Counted from the stretch's first letter, positions 35,842 to 44,836 are shown. The stretch is DNA of 51,979 bases from Rothia nasimurium (GCF_004569295.1 NZ_SPQC01000018.1:1-51979); one strand, 5' to 3'. Notes: a model not told the origin generated them from the sequence alone. Numbers and translations are program-made.

Positions 35842-36047
35842 GTTTTTCGAGGTCTACGTTACATGAGGTGGTTCACCTTCGCCAAGCTGTGGCCGCATCT
35901 ATTTGCGGTATTTTTTTCACCCCTGTGGTTTTATGGATTTTTCGGGGTTTTTGGGTGCGCTCTTGTGTTGGTATGCGCCTGCTTGTGTGGGTCTTGGGGG
36001 ACGCGGACGCCCACGGCGGGGGAGCGGAGTTCTTTCAGCTTTCTTTA
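35842..36047. other. Divergent intergenic region between lldP and lutA
   Basis: About 200 bases between the two operators. A T/G-rich segment (35900-35990) and an isolated GCGGACGC octamer at 36003 are present. No gene is supported. A weak promoter for lutA may follow at 36070-36100 (TTGCAT, TTAAAG). Nothing else is recognised. Confidence 0.4.
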
Positions 36048-36062
36048 TGTGGTCAGACCGTT
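36048..36062. promoter_or_regulatory. LldR-like operator, lutA side
   Basis: This is an exact second copy of TGTGGTCAGACCGTT, about 200 bases upstream of lutA and just before an AT-rich promoter-like stretch. Confidence 0.7.
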
Positions 36063-36260
36063 AGATTATTTGCATAAGAAAATATGCCCTATTTAAAGTA
36101 TCGAAACACCTACCCCATCGTGTTAAATGAGGGAGTAGGAAAAGAATCTAACAGGCACCTGCCCGCCCTTCCTCTCCCACCCAGCCGCCGGCGTCCGCGC
36201 CCCTGAATCGGTGAGGAAGACGCAGGCTACCCATGCCGCACAGAAGAAGAGAGAACCAAC

Positions 36261-37058
36261 ATGCGTGTCGCACTGTTTTCAACGTGCATCGTCGACGCAA
36301 TGTACCCCAAGGTAGCTAAGGCTACCGTTGACATCCTGGAGCGTCTCGGCCACGAGGTCGTCTTCCCGCAGGGCCAAACCTGCTGCTCCCAGATGCACGT
36401 CAACTCGGGCTACTTCGACGACGCCTACCCCATCGTCAAAACCCACGTACAGGCCTTTGAAGAATGGGACTTCGACGCCATCGTTGCGCCCTCAGGCTCC
36501 TGCGTCGCCTCCCTCGGCCACCAGCAACCCATGATCGCAGAGCGAGCAGGCGACGACGCCACCGCCCGCGCTGCCGCCTCACTGGCTGCCCGCTCCTTCG
36601 AGCTCTCCCAGTTCCTCATCGACGTCTGCGGCATCACCAACGCTGCAGAACAGCTGGGCTCCTACTTCCCCGAGAAGGTCACCTACCACTCATCCTGCCA
36701 CGGCATGCGCCTGCTGGGTCTGGGTACCCGCCAGGAAGACCTGATCCGCACCGTTGAGGGCCTGGAATACACCCAGATTGACGGCCTTGACCAGTGCTGT
36801 GGCTTCGGTGGAACCTTCTCCTTCAAGAACGCAGACACCTCCGGCGCCATGGTTGCCGACAAGGTAGAGAACATTGAAGCAACCGGCGCATCGGTCTGCA
36901 CCGGCGGCGACTCATCCTGCCTGATGAACATCGGCGGCGCTCTCTCCCGCAAGAACTCACCCGTACAGACCGTACACTTCGCCGAGATTCTTGCATCCAC
37001 CAAGGAAAACCCGCTCAAGGTCACCGGCCCCGTAGCTGTTACCGCAGGAGGTAAGTAA
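36261..37058 (+). CDS. lutA: L-lactate oxidation complex subunit LutA (LldE)
   Basis: A 265-residue protein with two cysteine-rich CCG domains: FSTCIVDAMYP and QTCCSQMHVNSGYF in the first, CHGMRLLGL and DQCCGFGGTFS in the second. These ligate Fe-S clusters in the heterodisulfide reductase-like family. With LutB and LutC it oxidises L-lactate to pyruvate at the membrane and replaces LldD-type dehydrogenase. Length is normal for LutA. The ATG at 36261 is preceded by GAGAGAACCAAC. lutB follows four bases after its stop. An LldR-like site lies upstream. Confidence 0.95.
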   Translation: MRVALFSTCIVDAMYPKVAKATVDILERLGHEVVFPQGQTCCSQMHVNSGYFDDAYPIVKTHVQAFEEWDFDAIVAPSGSCVASLGHQQPMIAERAGDDATARAAASLAARSFELSQFLIDVCGITNAAEQLGSYFPEKVTYHSSCHGMRLLGLGTRQEDLIRTVEGLEYTQIDGLDQCCGFGGTFSFKNADTSGAMVADKVENIEATGASVCTGGDSSCLMNIGGALSRKNSPVQTVHFAEILASTKENPLKVTGPVAVTAGGK

Positions 37059-37062
37059 AGCC

Positions 37063-38688
37063 ATGTCAACCACCGCACTCGGTATGCCCAAGGTCCGCCA
37101 CGGCGTCGGCAACATCTTCGAATTCGAGCCCTTCCCCGAATATGCAGAGAAGGAACTCCAGAACGAGCAGCTGCGCGCCAACCTGGGCTTTGCTACCCAC
37201 AAGATCCGTAACAAGCGCGCCGCCGTCATCTCAGAACTGCCCGACTGGCAGGATCTGCGCACCACAGGTTCCATGATCAAGCAGAAGGTCATGGCCAACC
37301 TCGACACCTACCTCGAAGAGTTCGAAAAGAACTTCACCGCCCGCGGTGGACACGTACACTGGGCCCGCGACGCACACGAGGCCAACGAAATCGCCCTCAA
37401 GCTGATCCAGGCAGAAGGCGTCACCGAGGTCAACAAGATCAAGTCAATGGCCACCGCCGAAACCGGCCTCAACGAGTTCCTCGAAGAGCACGGCATCCAC
37501 GCTATTGAAACCGACCTGGCAGAAGAAATCGTCCAGCTGGGCGACAACGACCGCCCCTCCCATATCCTGGTGCCCGCAATTCACCGCAACCGCACCGAGA
37601 TTCGCGACATCTTCCTCAAGAAGATTGAGGGCGTCAACCCCAACCTCACCAACGACCCGGCAGAACTGGCAGAAGCCTCTCGCTTCCGCCTGCGCGAGAA
37701 GTTCCTGACCAACAAGGTCGCCATCTCAGGCGTCAACTTCGGTATCGCCGAAACCGGCACCATGACCATCGTTGAGTCTGAGGGTAACGGCCGTATGTGC
37801 CTGACCCTGCCCGATACCCTAATCACCTTCATGGGCATCGAAAAGCTGCTGCCGACCCTGCAGGACCTCGAGGTCTTCACCCAGCTGCTGCCCCGCTCGT
37901 CCACCGGTGAGCGCATGAACCCCTACACCTCCATGTGGACCGGTGTAACCCCCGGTGACGGCCCCCAGAACCTGCACGTCATCCTCATGGACAACGGCCG
38001 CACCGCAGCCCTGGCCGACCAGGTCGGCCGCCAGGCCCTGCACTGCATCCGCTGCTCAGCCTGCATGAATGTCTGCCCCGTCTACGAACGCGCAGGCGGC
38101 CACGCCTACGGCTCCACTTACCCCGGCCCCATCGGCGCAATTCTCTCCCCCCAGCTGGGCGGTATCGAGAACGAGTACAACTCCACCCTGCCCTACGCGT
38201 CCTCCCTCTGCGGCGCCTGCTACGAAGCCTGCCCCGTCAAGATCAACATCCCCGACGTGCTGGTTCACCTGCGCGGCAAGGCAGTTGACCACGAAAAGGC
38301 CCAGGGCGAGTTCGAAGGCGGCAAGAAGGAACGCCACGTGCAGATGGACGCCATGATGTTCGGCGCCAAGAAGCTCTTCAGCTCAGGTGCCCTTATGGCT
38401 CTGGCCACCAAGGGCCTTCCCGCCTCCAAGCTGATTACCGGCAAGAAGGGCAAGATCACCAAGCTGCCCGGTATCGTCGGCGGCTGGACCGAATACCGCG
38501 ACATCCCGGCACCCCCCAAGTCCTCCTTCCGCAACGAGTGGAAGAAGGAACGCGGTTCTGCCCCCAAGCGTGTAGGCGGCGAACGCGTTGACCTGCAGGC
38601 CATCATTGCCGCTAACCAGGCCAAGATTGCCGAGGCCCACGCCAACGCTGAGACCGCTAACCCCATCGCCCCCAAGGAGGCCAACTAA
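37063..38688 (+). CDS. lutB: L-lactate oxidation complex Fe-S subunit LutB (LldF)
   Basis: A 541-residue subunit. The N-terminal part (about 60-310) is a LUD-type domain (GNGRMCLTLPDTLITFMGIEK). It is followed by two ferredoxin-like clusters, CIRCSACMNVCPVY near 327 and CGACYEACPVKINIP near 384, and a basic C-terminus. This matches LutB proteins that carry electrons from lactate. It overlaps lutC by one base (TAATG), so the subunits are translationally coupled. The C-terminal ~60 residues are Lys/Ala-rich without a recognised fold. The start is ATG at 37063, right after lutA. Confidence 0.96.
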   Translation: MSTTALGMPKVRHGVGNIFEFEPFPEYAEKELQNEQLRANLGFATHKIRNKRAAVISELPDWQDLRTTGSMIKQKVMANLDTYLEEFEKNFTARGGHVHWARDAHEANEIALKLIQAEGVTEVNKIKSMATAETGLNEFLEEHGIHAIETDLAEEIVQLGDNDRPSHILVPAIHRNRTEIRDIFLKKIEGVNPNLTNDPAELAEASRFRLREKFLTNKVAISGVNFGIAETGTMTIVESEGNGRMCLTLPDTLITFMGIEKLLPTLQDLEVFTQLLPRSSTGERMNPYTSMWTGVTPGDGPQNLHVILMDNGRTAALADQVGRQALHCIRCSACMNVCPVYERAGGHAYGSTYPGPIGAILSPQLGGIENEYNSTLPYASSLCGACYEACPVKINIPDVLVHLRGKAVDHEKAQGEFEGGKKERHVQMDAMMFGAKKLFSSGALMALATKGLPASKLITGKKGKITKLPGIVGGWTEYRDIPAPPKSSFRNEWKKERGSAPKRVGGERVDLQAIIAANQAKIAEAHANAETANPIAPKEAN

Positions 38689-39329
38689 TGTCTGATGCAA
38701 AAGCAGAAATCCTGGGCCGCATCCGCGCCTCCCTCTGGGACAATCCCCAGCCGGCTGAGCCCGTCCGCGCCTACCGCCGCGAAAGCGACAAGGGCACCGA
38801 AGAAATTATCGAGATGCTGGTCGACCGCCTGATCGACTACAAGGCTAACGTCTACCACGAGACCGAAGAGACCATCGCCGCTCGCGTAGGCGAACTGCTC
38901 GGTAAGTCCTCCCGCTACGTGGTGCCCACCGGTCTCAAGACCGAGTGGCTGCCCGAAGACACCGCAGCCCGCTCCCGCGTGGTTGACTCCGGTAACGCCA
39001 ACAAGCCCGGTGCCCTCTCCGTACGCGAACTCGACGCCATCGACGCGGTTGTCACCTCTTCAACCGTCTCCTGCGCCGAGACCGGCACCATCGCCCTGAA
39101 CAGCACCGAGACCGAAGGCCGCCGCGCCATCACCCTGGTACCCGACCACCACATCTGCGTGGTCCCCGTCGATACCATCGTCGAGCTGATTCCCGAGACC
39201 GTGGCCCGTCTGAACTTCGACAAGCCCATCACCTGGATCTCAGGCCCCTCAGCGACCTCAGATATCGAGCTGATCCGCGTTGAAGGTGTGCACGGCCCCC
39301 GTACCCTGGACGTCATCATCCTCAAGTAG
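38688..39329 (+). CDS. lutC: L-lactate oxidation complex subunit LutC (LldG)
   Basis: A 213-residue LUD-domain protein, third part of the LutABC lactate utilisation complex. Visible features are AKAEILGRIRASL at the start, an NAGB/RpiA/CoA-transferase-like fold with AVVTSSTVSCAETGTIALNS near 124, and GPSATSDIELIRVEGVHGPRTLDVIIL at the end, described by its core SATSDIELIRVEGVHGP. No cysteine cluster is present, as usual for LutC. The ATG overlaps the lutB stop. A perfect hairpin closes the operon at 39351. Confidence 0.95.
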   Translation: MSDAKAEILGRIRASLWDNPQPAEPVRAYRRESDKGTEEIIEMLVDRLIDYKANVYHETEETIAARVGELLGKSSRYVVPTGLKTEWLPEDTAARSRVVDSGNANKPGALSVRELDAIDAVVTSSTVSCAETGTIALNSTETEGRRAITLVPDHHICVVPVDTIVELIPETVARLNFDKPITWISGPSATSDIELIRVEGVHGPRTLDVIILK

Positions 39330-39350
39330 GCTGAAACCCGCTCTGTGATA

Positions 39351-39386
39351 GAAAGGGCCCCCTTGCTCAGGCAAGGGGGCCCTTTC
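39351..39386. terminator. Terminator of lutABC
   Basis: GAAAGGGCCCCCTTGC (39351-39366), TCAG loop and GCAAGGGGGCCCTTTC (39371-39386) form a 16-bp perfect stem between lutC and the convergent antiporter gene. Confidence 0.92.
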
Positions 39387-39408
39387 TGCCGGGTGCTTTA
39401 GGGGGAGG

Positions 39409-40769
39409 CTAGGAATTCGGACGCTTGATGACGGGAAGAGCGCCCGTTGCCGCCCGCACCGCGGCGGCCCGCTCTAGTTTCTTAGCGCTGCGGCGCTGCC
39501 GCGAGCTTGAGCCGCCAGAGGCACCCGGACGGGGGCCAGCGTCCTTGCGCCCCACTGCCCCGATGGCCGAGGCCCACAAGGGGAAGAGAAGGACGGTCAG
39601 CGCCCCACCTGCCACCAGCAGGGAGGCATTCTGTTCGCTGAGCAGGTCGTTGGCCAGTGCCACCTCGGTAACAGCAACAATGATGGGCAGGCCCGCAGCA
39701 GAGTAGAGCCCCAGCTGGAGCTTTTCCTGCACGGTGGTGAGCCCCGAACCGGTGTCGAAGAACTTTTCAGCGGCAAAGACCGGCAGGCCGCGCACTACCA
39801 GAATGCCGAGCACAATGCCGGCAAGAAGCAACGGCTGCTCCCAGATGACCGACACCTTAATACCCATACCCGAGCTCACGAAGAAGAGGGGAATGAGGAA
39901 GGAAAAGCCCAGGGCCTCAAGACGCTTGGAGAAGGGCTCAAAGGCGCCCTCGGGCGTGAGAGAGCGCAGGATAATGCCGGCGGCAAAAGCACCGAGCACC
40001 ACATCGAGCTCAAAGACCGCGGCGACCATCATGAGGGTAGCCAGAAGGAACATGGCCAGGCGAAGCATGGTCTGGCTGGTGGTGTTAGCCTCAGCCGCCA
40101 TGGTGCGGCGCAGGCCCGGAATATGCTCGAAGAGGCGGTGGGGCACAACCGCTGAAATGACAGCAATGACCATAAAGGCCAGCAGAATCAGCACCGCAAC
40201 CCAGGGGGCGTGCGACGAGAGCAGCAGGGACATCGCAAAGATAGGGAGCACCTCGCCGATAGCCCCGTGCACCATCACCCCGTTGCCGACTTTCGTGCCC
40301 GCTTTACCGTGGCTTTTGAGCAGGGGCAGCAGGGTGCCCAGGCGGTAGAACTCAGGGCAATACCGATGACCGCGTAGGTCGAGAAAGAACCCGAAAACTG
40401 GGAGAGGCTCACCGCCAGAACCAGGCCGAGGGTGAAACTCACCAGCCAGGACCCCACAGCGAAAGCCCCCTGTCGTCCGCGCAGGGCTCCGGCGTTAATT
40501 TCGTAACCAGCCAGCAAAAAGAGCAGGCCCAGACCCAGATCCTTCACCAGAGCAACCCCGCCATCGGTGCTGGCAAGCCCTAGAACCTGCGGGCCGATGA
40601 GTACGCCGAAGATAATCAGGAAGACAACATCTGGAATTTTCTTTTTCACCAGGGCGGACGCCAGGGGCGCTAAAAGCGCCGCAGCGGTAATCCAGAAAAT
40701 AGAAATATACTCGCTGGTCGCCGATGAACTGGCGGCCAGAAGGACGACGTCGGTGGAGTGGGTGCTCAT
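39409..40769 (-). pseudogene. CPA2-type cation/proton antiporter (KefB-like), single-base frameshift
   Basis: Two overlapping frames add up to one transporter of about 450 residues. The first part (from ATG 40769, MSTHSTDVVLL) reaches GIALSSTA. There one C is missing from GCC(C)TGGG at about 40340-40343, after which the expected LGTLLPLLKSHGKAGTKVGNG continues in the other frame into MVHGAIGEVLPIF and the rest. About twelve hydrophobic helices, including LDVVLGAFAAGIILRSLTPEG near 265, support a CPA2 Na+ or K+/H+ antiporter. Helices 1-5 and the remainder are otherwise undamaged. As written no full-length product is made. A GTG/ATG restart at 40278 would give only the C-terminal part. Confidence 0.82.
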
Positions 40770-40883
40770 AGTGACTTTCAAAGAGGTGAGGGGCAACCTA
40801 ACCAGTGTGCCATGTGTGCCCCTGCCCGCGCAGGGTGGCGGGGCAGTGTTAGGCTAAAGCAGGTATTTATTGAGGAGTATTGC

Positions 40884-41897
40884 GTGACCGACCTAAAGAC
40901 CGCAGGCCGTGTTATCGGTATTGACCTGGCTCGCTGTGCTGCCCTGATCAGCATGTTTATCGTCCATGGAGCCCCCGGCGGTGGCCCCGGTGGGGTGCTG
41001 AACCTGAGTGAGTTTCTGACCGCCCCGCTCTTTGCCTTCCTCCTGGGAGCGGGCGCTTTCTTCTCATCTCAGCGTATGAGCTTCCCTGCCCTCTTTGCCT
41101 CCTCGGTGGTGCGGGCTATTGTGCTGGTTGCTCTGGGGCTCTACATCGGTACCTGGGGTGCCCAGGTCGATATCGTGCTGGAGTACCTGGGGTTGCTGAG
41201 CCTGCTCATGGCCCCCCTTGTCTTCCTGCCCTCCTGGGCCCTGTCCCTCCTGGCTGTGGGCAGCTGGTGGTTTGCGGCGTCCGCCCGGACCTACTTCCAG
41301 CCCCATGCTATCCAGGCCTCTCTCGACGGCAGCTACACTGCCTACCTCTACGAGTGGACGTTCACCGGCCAGAACTACCAGGTTTTTACCCTGCTGACCT
41401 ACGCCTGCATCGGTGCGGTGATCGCCTTCCTCATCGAACGCTGGGGTGTCTGGGGTGATGTAGCCCTGGCCCTGCTGGGAAGCCTGGCAACCGGTGGCCT
41501 CTTCTGGTACTCCCGTTTTGCTGTTGCAGAGTTCCTTCCCTACACTTCCAGCCGGCTTGAGATTGCCTTTAGCCTGGCAGCCTGCCTGGCGACCTTGGGC
41601 TGGTGCTGCCTGCTGGCGCGTGCTCTAGCCGGGCGGGAGCACCTGGCCGGTGCCCTGGTGGGAACCGGGCGTATGACCCTTTCCCTTTACGTGCTCCAGA
41701 TTGCCGTGCTGGCCCTGTACGCTAACTACGCCCCAGCCTACGGCCTGCCTGCCTCTGATAACTCTTGGGCCATGATGTTTGGCCTGATTCTGGGTGCCCT
41801 GCTCTTTGCCTGGGTCTGGCAGCGCCTGCTCGGCCAGACTTTCTTATGGCGCGGCCCGCTTGAGACCACCTTAGCCTGGGTCTCTGGCAGGGGATAG
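40884..41897 (+). CDS. Acyltransferase-like membrane protein (HGSNAT/DUF418-like)
   Basis: About 337 residues with ten or so hydrophobic helices. The N-terminal GRVIGIDLARCAALISMFIVHG resembles the first helix of heparan-alpha-glucosaminide N-acetyltransferase-like and DUF418 proteins, with a conserved Asp-Ala/Arg pair and a membrane His. APLFAFLLGAGAFFSSQRM and the C-terminal GTGRMTLSLYVLQIAVLALY also fit this group (loop Arg, Ser, Tyr). Members may acetylate surface sugars. GTG 40884 is chosen over an earlier start because GAGGAG lies seven bases before it and the upstream 42 residues are unrelated. It is monocistronic, and its promoter region abuts the antiporter start. The exact function is unproven. 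Confidence 0.75.
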   Translation: MTDLKTAGRVIGIDLARCAALISMFIVHGAPGGGPGGVLNLSEFLTAPLFAFLLGAGAFFSSQRMSFPALFASSVVRAIVLVALGLYIGTWGAQVDIVLEYLGLLSLLMAPLVFLPSWALSLLAVGSWWFAASARTYFQPHAIQASLDGSYTAYLYEWTFTGQNYQVFTLLTYACIGAVIAFLIERWGVWGDVALALLGSLATGGLFWYSRFAVAEFLPYTSSRLEIAFSLAACLATLGWCCLLARALAGREHLAGALVGTGRMTLSLYVLQIAVLALYANYAPAYGLPASDNSWAMMFGLILGALLFAWVWQRLLGQTFLWRGPLETTLAWVSGRG

Positions 41898-41995
41898 ATC
41901 GCCCTGCTCGTCATATGCTTGGCCTGCTGCTATAGGGCCCGGCTTTACTTTGCCCCAAGGCTACCAACATCACAGCCTGTGTGCCTGCCTGGCTA

Positions 41996-42070
41996 GGCAG
42001 AAAAAGGCTAGTCTATTCAGACTAACTTCTTTTCTGCCATCACTAAACCTATCTGAACTTTATAGATAGG
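41996..42070 (+). promoter_or_regulatory. Structured leader before nhaA (nested dyads)
   Basis: GGCAGAAAA (41996-42004) pairs with TTTTCTGCC (42030-42038), enclosing TAGTCT-ATTC-AGACTA. A second pair CCTATC (42048-42053) and GATAGG (42065-42070) follows. The first could be a terminator or attenuator; the second lies at the start of the coding region. No match to a named nhaA leader RNA can be asserted by eye. Confidence 0.45.
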
Positions 42071-42072
42071 AA

Positions 42073-43977
42073 ATGCAGGGAAACACACCACTACCTGATG
42101 AGCTAAGGACCGTCGTGTCTCAAGAATCAATAATAACCAGTAACTATTTGCGGAAGTACGTTCGACGATATCGTTTTCTGCGAAGTGAAACTAACGCTGC
42201 CCTAGCTCTAGCACTAGCTACTGCTGCAGCTCTTATCTGGGCTAACTTCGGTGGCGAGAGCTACAGCCACTTCTGGCACACTGAAGCCGGGTTCACTATT
42301 GCCAACTTTGACCTTCACTTCACCTTCCATGAATGGGTAGACGAAGGTTTGATGACCTTTTTCTTCTTTATGGTGGGTTTAGATGTCCGACGTGATATCG
42401 CTTTAGGAGAGCTGCGCAATCCCAAACAGGCGGTACTTCCCACAGTTGCAGCTTTGGGCGGCTTGGCTGTTCCTGCCTTAATCTTCTATTTCATGACAAA
42501 CGGTTCAGGCTTTGAATCAGCCTGGGGAATCGTTATCTCCACCGATACAGCTTTTGCACTGGGTATGCTGGCCCTCATTGGCCCCAAAAATGCTCCCCGT
42601 CTGCGAGCCTTTTTATTGGCTTTTGCGGTTATTGATGACATCGGGGCACTGAGTGTTATCGCAATCTTCTACACTGACGATTTGAACCCCACAGGGCTAT
42701 TCTTTGTAGCTCTCGGCCTGGCCGCTATATGGCTAATGGCCCGTCGTGGTGCATGGCAATCTTTCCCCTACATTGTCATTGGTATTTTTACCTGGGCAGC
42801 AATGTATTCATCTGGAATCCATGCAACTTTGGCAGGCGTACTGATCGCTCTGCTGATGCCAGTTTATGCCCCTCGCCGCTCTGACGCCGATGCCGCGAGT
42901 GGCCTCTTTAATCTTTATCGACAAGATCCTGTCCCAGGTACAGCTATGGCTGTCCGTCAAAGCTTGCTATATGCAATCCCGCTTAATCAGCGTCTATCAG
43001 ATTTTTTGCCCTCGTATGTGAATTACTTGGTTGTGCCACTTTTTGCTCTAGCCAACGCGGGTATTGTGATTACAGGTGAGAGCTTTTCAGCAGCAGCTAC
43101 TTCGTCTGTTACTTGGGGTGTTATCTTTGGTCTTGTTCTAGGCAAGCTTTTGGGTGTTGTTCTAGGGGCATGGGCTGTGACTAGGCTGATGCCTTCAAGC
43201 CGTCTCCCCGGTCTCGATATGCCTCGCATCGCAGGTATTGGCGCTCTCTCTGGCATCGGGTTTACGATTTCCTTGCTAGTTGCTGGTATGGCTATTGATG
43301 ATGAAGTGGTCCGTGACCAGGCCCGTATCGGTGTGCTTCTTGCATCTCTCTTTGCCCTTATCCTGGCAACCATCATTTTCCGCTTGGGTGACCGTTTCGC
43401 ACCGCTTGAGCCGCCAGCTGGTGAACGCCTTCCCCGGGCTATCGATCCTGAAAAGGACCATCTTTACGGTGACCCTAACGCAGTGGCTCAGGTAGTTTTT
43501 TATACCGATTACAGCCCCAACAAGGTCGCTAAATTCGCAGGCGCACTCTGGCAGTCCTACAATGAACTAGATAATGATTCGCGAATTTCATATACCGTGC
43601 GTCATAAGACAGAAGGAGCTCTCTCAAACTACCTTGCACTTTCTATCGAAGCCGCTGCGGCACAAGGAAAATTTGGTGAGTACCATAATGCTATCTCGCA
43701 TATTGCTGATGAGGTCGCTAGTTATGACGAGTCTATAGTGAAAGAACTTGCTGATTCTCTGGGACTAGACTTTGTTGCTATGCAGGAGCGTATTAGCAGT
43801 GGTATAGATCAGGCCAGAATTGATCGAGATAATAGCGATTTGCCAGAAGAGCTTCGCGAATCAGCTGATCCTATTCTCTATATCAATGGCCGTCGCGTTG
43901 AAGGTCCCCTTAACACCTGGGTTATCGGTAACCAATTAGCTGAAGAACTAGAGAAGGCTGAGAGCCTCACCAGCTAG
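42073..43977 (+). CDS. nhaA: Na+/H+ antiporter NhaA with cysteine-less thioredoxin-like tail
   Basis: Up to 634 residues. Residues about 25-435 are NhaA, with helices and the ion-binding pair in LLAFAVIDDIGALSVIAIFY, plus DTAFALGMLALIGP near 160. The rest (about 455-625) is a DsbA-like thioredoxin domain, a known NhaA fusion in actinobacteria. Where the catalytic CxxC should be, this copy reads VVFYTDYSPNKVAKF, with no cysteine. The end ILYINGRRVEGP is the conserved cis-Pro loop region. ATG 42073 has a too-close AGGAA; GTG 42115 (VSQESIITSN) with AAGGA six bases upstream is a good alternative. Codon use is more AT-rich than the neighbours, suggesting transfer. Confidence 0.9.
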   Translation: MQGNTPLPDELRTVVSQESIITSNYLRKYVRRYRFLRSETNAALALALATAAALIWANFGGESYSHFWHTEAGFTIANFDLHFTFHEWVDEGLMTFFFFMVGLDVRRDIALGELRNPKQAVLPTVAALGGLAVPALIFYFMTNGSGFESAWGIVISTDTAFALGMLALIGPKNAPRLRAFLLAFAVIDDIGALSVIAIFYTDDLNPTGLFFVALGLAAIWLMARRGAWQSFPYIVIGIFTWAAMYSSGIHATLAGVLIALLMPVYAPRRSDADAASGLFNLYRQDPVPGTAMAVRQSLLYAIPLNQRLSDFLPSYVNYLVVPLFALANAGIVITGESFSAAATSSVTWGVIFGLVLGKLLGVVLGAWAVTRLMPSSRLPGLDMPRIAGIGALSGIGFTISLLVAGMAIDDEVVRDQARIGVLLASLFALILATIIFRLGDRFAPLEPPAGERLPRAIDPEKDHLYGDPNAVAQVVFYTDYSPNKVAKFAGALWQSYNELDNDSRISYTVRHKTEGALSNYLALSIEAAAAQGKFGEYHNAISHIADEVASYDESIVKELADSLGLDFVAMQERISSGIDQARIDRDNSDLPEELRESADPILYINGRRVEGPLNTWVIGNQLAEELEKAESLTS

Positions 43978-43999
43978 GTTATCGTTTGTAAAGATAGAC

Positions 44000-44040
44000 A
44001 TGCGGCGGCCCTCCCTGCCAAGCAGGGAGGGCCGCCGCAT
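44000..44040. terminator. Bidirectional terminator between nhaA and flavin reductase
   Basis: ATGCGGCGGCCCTCCCTGC and its exact complement flank a CAA loop, giving a 19-bp stem between convergent genes. Confidence 0.9.
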
Positions 44041-44053
44041 ACCTAGTGCCGTT

Positions 44054-44614
44054 TTAGGTGCCGAGGAACTTCATATAGTTAGCGACGAACTCGTCAAAGT
44101 TCTTCTGCTGCTCTTCATCTAGTTCTAGCTTGCCGGTACCCCAAGCCTCGCCGGGGATGCGGACGCCCAGGCCCTCGCCCTCCATCAGGTTGGCACGGAC
44201 GTAGGGGACCAGGTGGCGCAGGCTCTCGCGCACGAACTTACCGTAGGTTGAATTAGCAACCGAGGCAATACCGACCTTCTTGCCGTTCAATACGGTGGGG
44301 GACTCGCGGTCGCCCGCGATAACAGCGCGTGATGCCCAGTCAATCAGGTTCTTCAGGCGGGCAGGGTAGGAGCCGTTGTATTTGGGGGAGATCAGAATCA
44401 GGCCGGCGGCGTTAGCGATATCGGCGCGCAGTTTCTGCACAGATTCGGGCGCGGGGAATTCGGAGTTTTGGCTGAGCAGGGGAACTGCCGAGAAATCGTA
44501 GACCTCAGCGCGCTGGCCCTCATTTTCTAGGGCTTCGACGAGCTGCTCGGCGAGCTGGGTGTTGAATGAACCGTCGCGGTCTGAGCCGGAGATAACGAGA
44601 ATTTTCTGTGACAC
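44054..44614 (-). CDS. NADPH-dependent FMN reductase-family protein
   Basis: About 186 residues of a flavodoxin-like fold. KILVISGSDRDGSFNTQLAEQLV at the N-terminus is the phosphate-binding loop (GSxRxxSFN), followed by LISPKYNGSYPARLKNLIDWASR near 85-107, described by the core PKYNGSYPARLKN. These are typical of NADPH:FMN/quinone and azo-reductase-like proteins. It likely reduces FMN, quinones or chromate, but the substrate is not shown. GTG 44614 is chosen because AAAGGACGACCC precedes it; the longer reading to 44719 adds unrelated residues. It lies upstream of the tRNA-Pro gene on the same strand but is separate. Confidence 0.85.
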   Translation of the reverse strand: MSQKILVISGSDRDGSFNTQLAEQLVEALENEGQRAEVYDFSAVPLLSQNSEFPAPESVQKLRADIANAAGLILISPKYNGSYPARLKNLIDWASRAVIAGDRESPTVLNGKKVGIASVANSTYGKFVRESLRHLVPYVRANLMEGEGLGVRIPGEAWGTGKLELDEEQQKNFDEFVANYMKFLGT

Positions 44615-44720
44615 GGGTCGTCCTTTCACTTCTACATTTTTCTTCAGCCTACACCCAATAAACTTTACAAGGCAAGCATCTGTGACGCTGTGTGACCCTA
44701 TGAAAGCAGAAGAGAGCAAG

Positions 44721-44754
44721 AAAAAACCGCCCCCGGCTAGAACCAGGGGCGGTT
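44721..44754 (-). terminator. Terminator after tRNA-Pro
   Basis: On the minus strand AACCGCCCC pairs with GGGGCGGTT around a short loop, followed by TTTTTT. It starts six bases after the tRNA 3' end. Confidence 0.85.
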
Positions 44755-44759
44755 ATGCT

Positions 44760-44836
44760 TGGTCGGGATGACAGGATTTGAACCTGCGGCCTCGTCGTCC
44801 CGAACGACGCGCGCTACCAAGCTGCGCCACATCCCG
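44760..44836 (-). tRNA. tRNA-Pro (CGG), CCA encoded
   Basis: The minus strand forms a 77-nt tRNA: acceptor CGGGATG...CATCCCG with discriminator A and genomic CCA (44760-44762), D-arm GCGCAGCTTGGTAGCGC, anticodon stem CGTCG-TTCGGGA-CGACG with anticodon CGG, and T-arm GCAGGTTCAAATCCTGT. A terminator follows directly, so it is a single-tRNA unit. Confidence 0.96.

Noticed and set aside
34863-36077. 404-codon open frame on the plus strand
   Set aside because: It is the antisense shadow of the lactate permease, with Gly/Asp/Glu-rich composition caused by the opposite-strand codons.
43276-43495. Small frames within nhaA on both strands
   Set aside because: Overlap the NhaA/thioredoxin junction in other frames, with no start signals.
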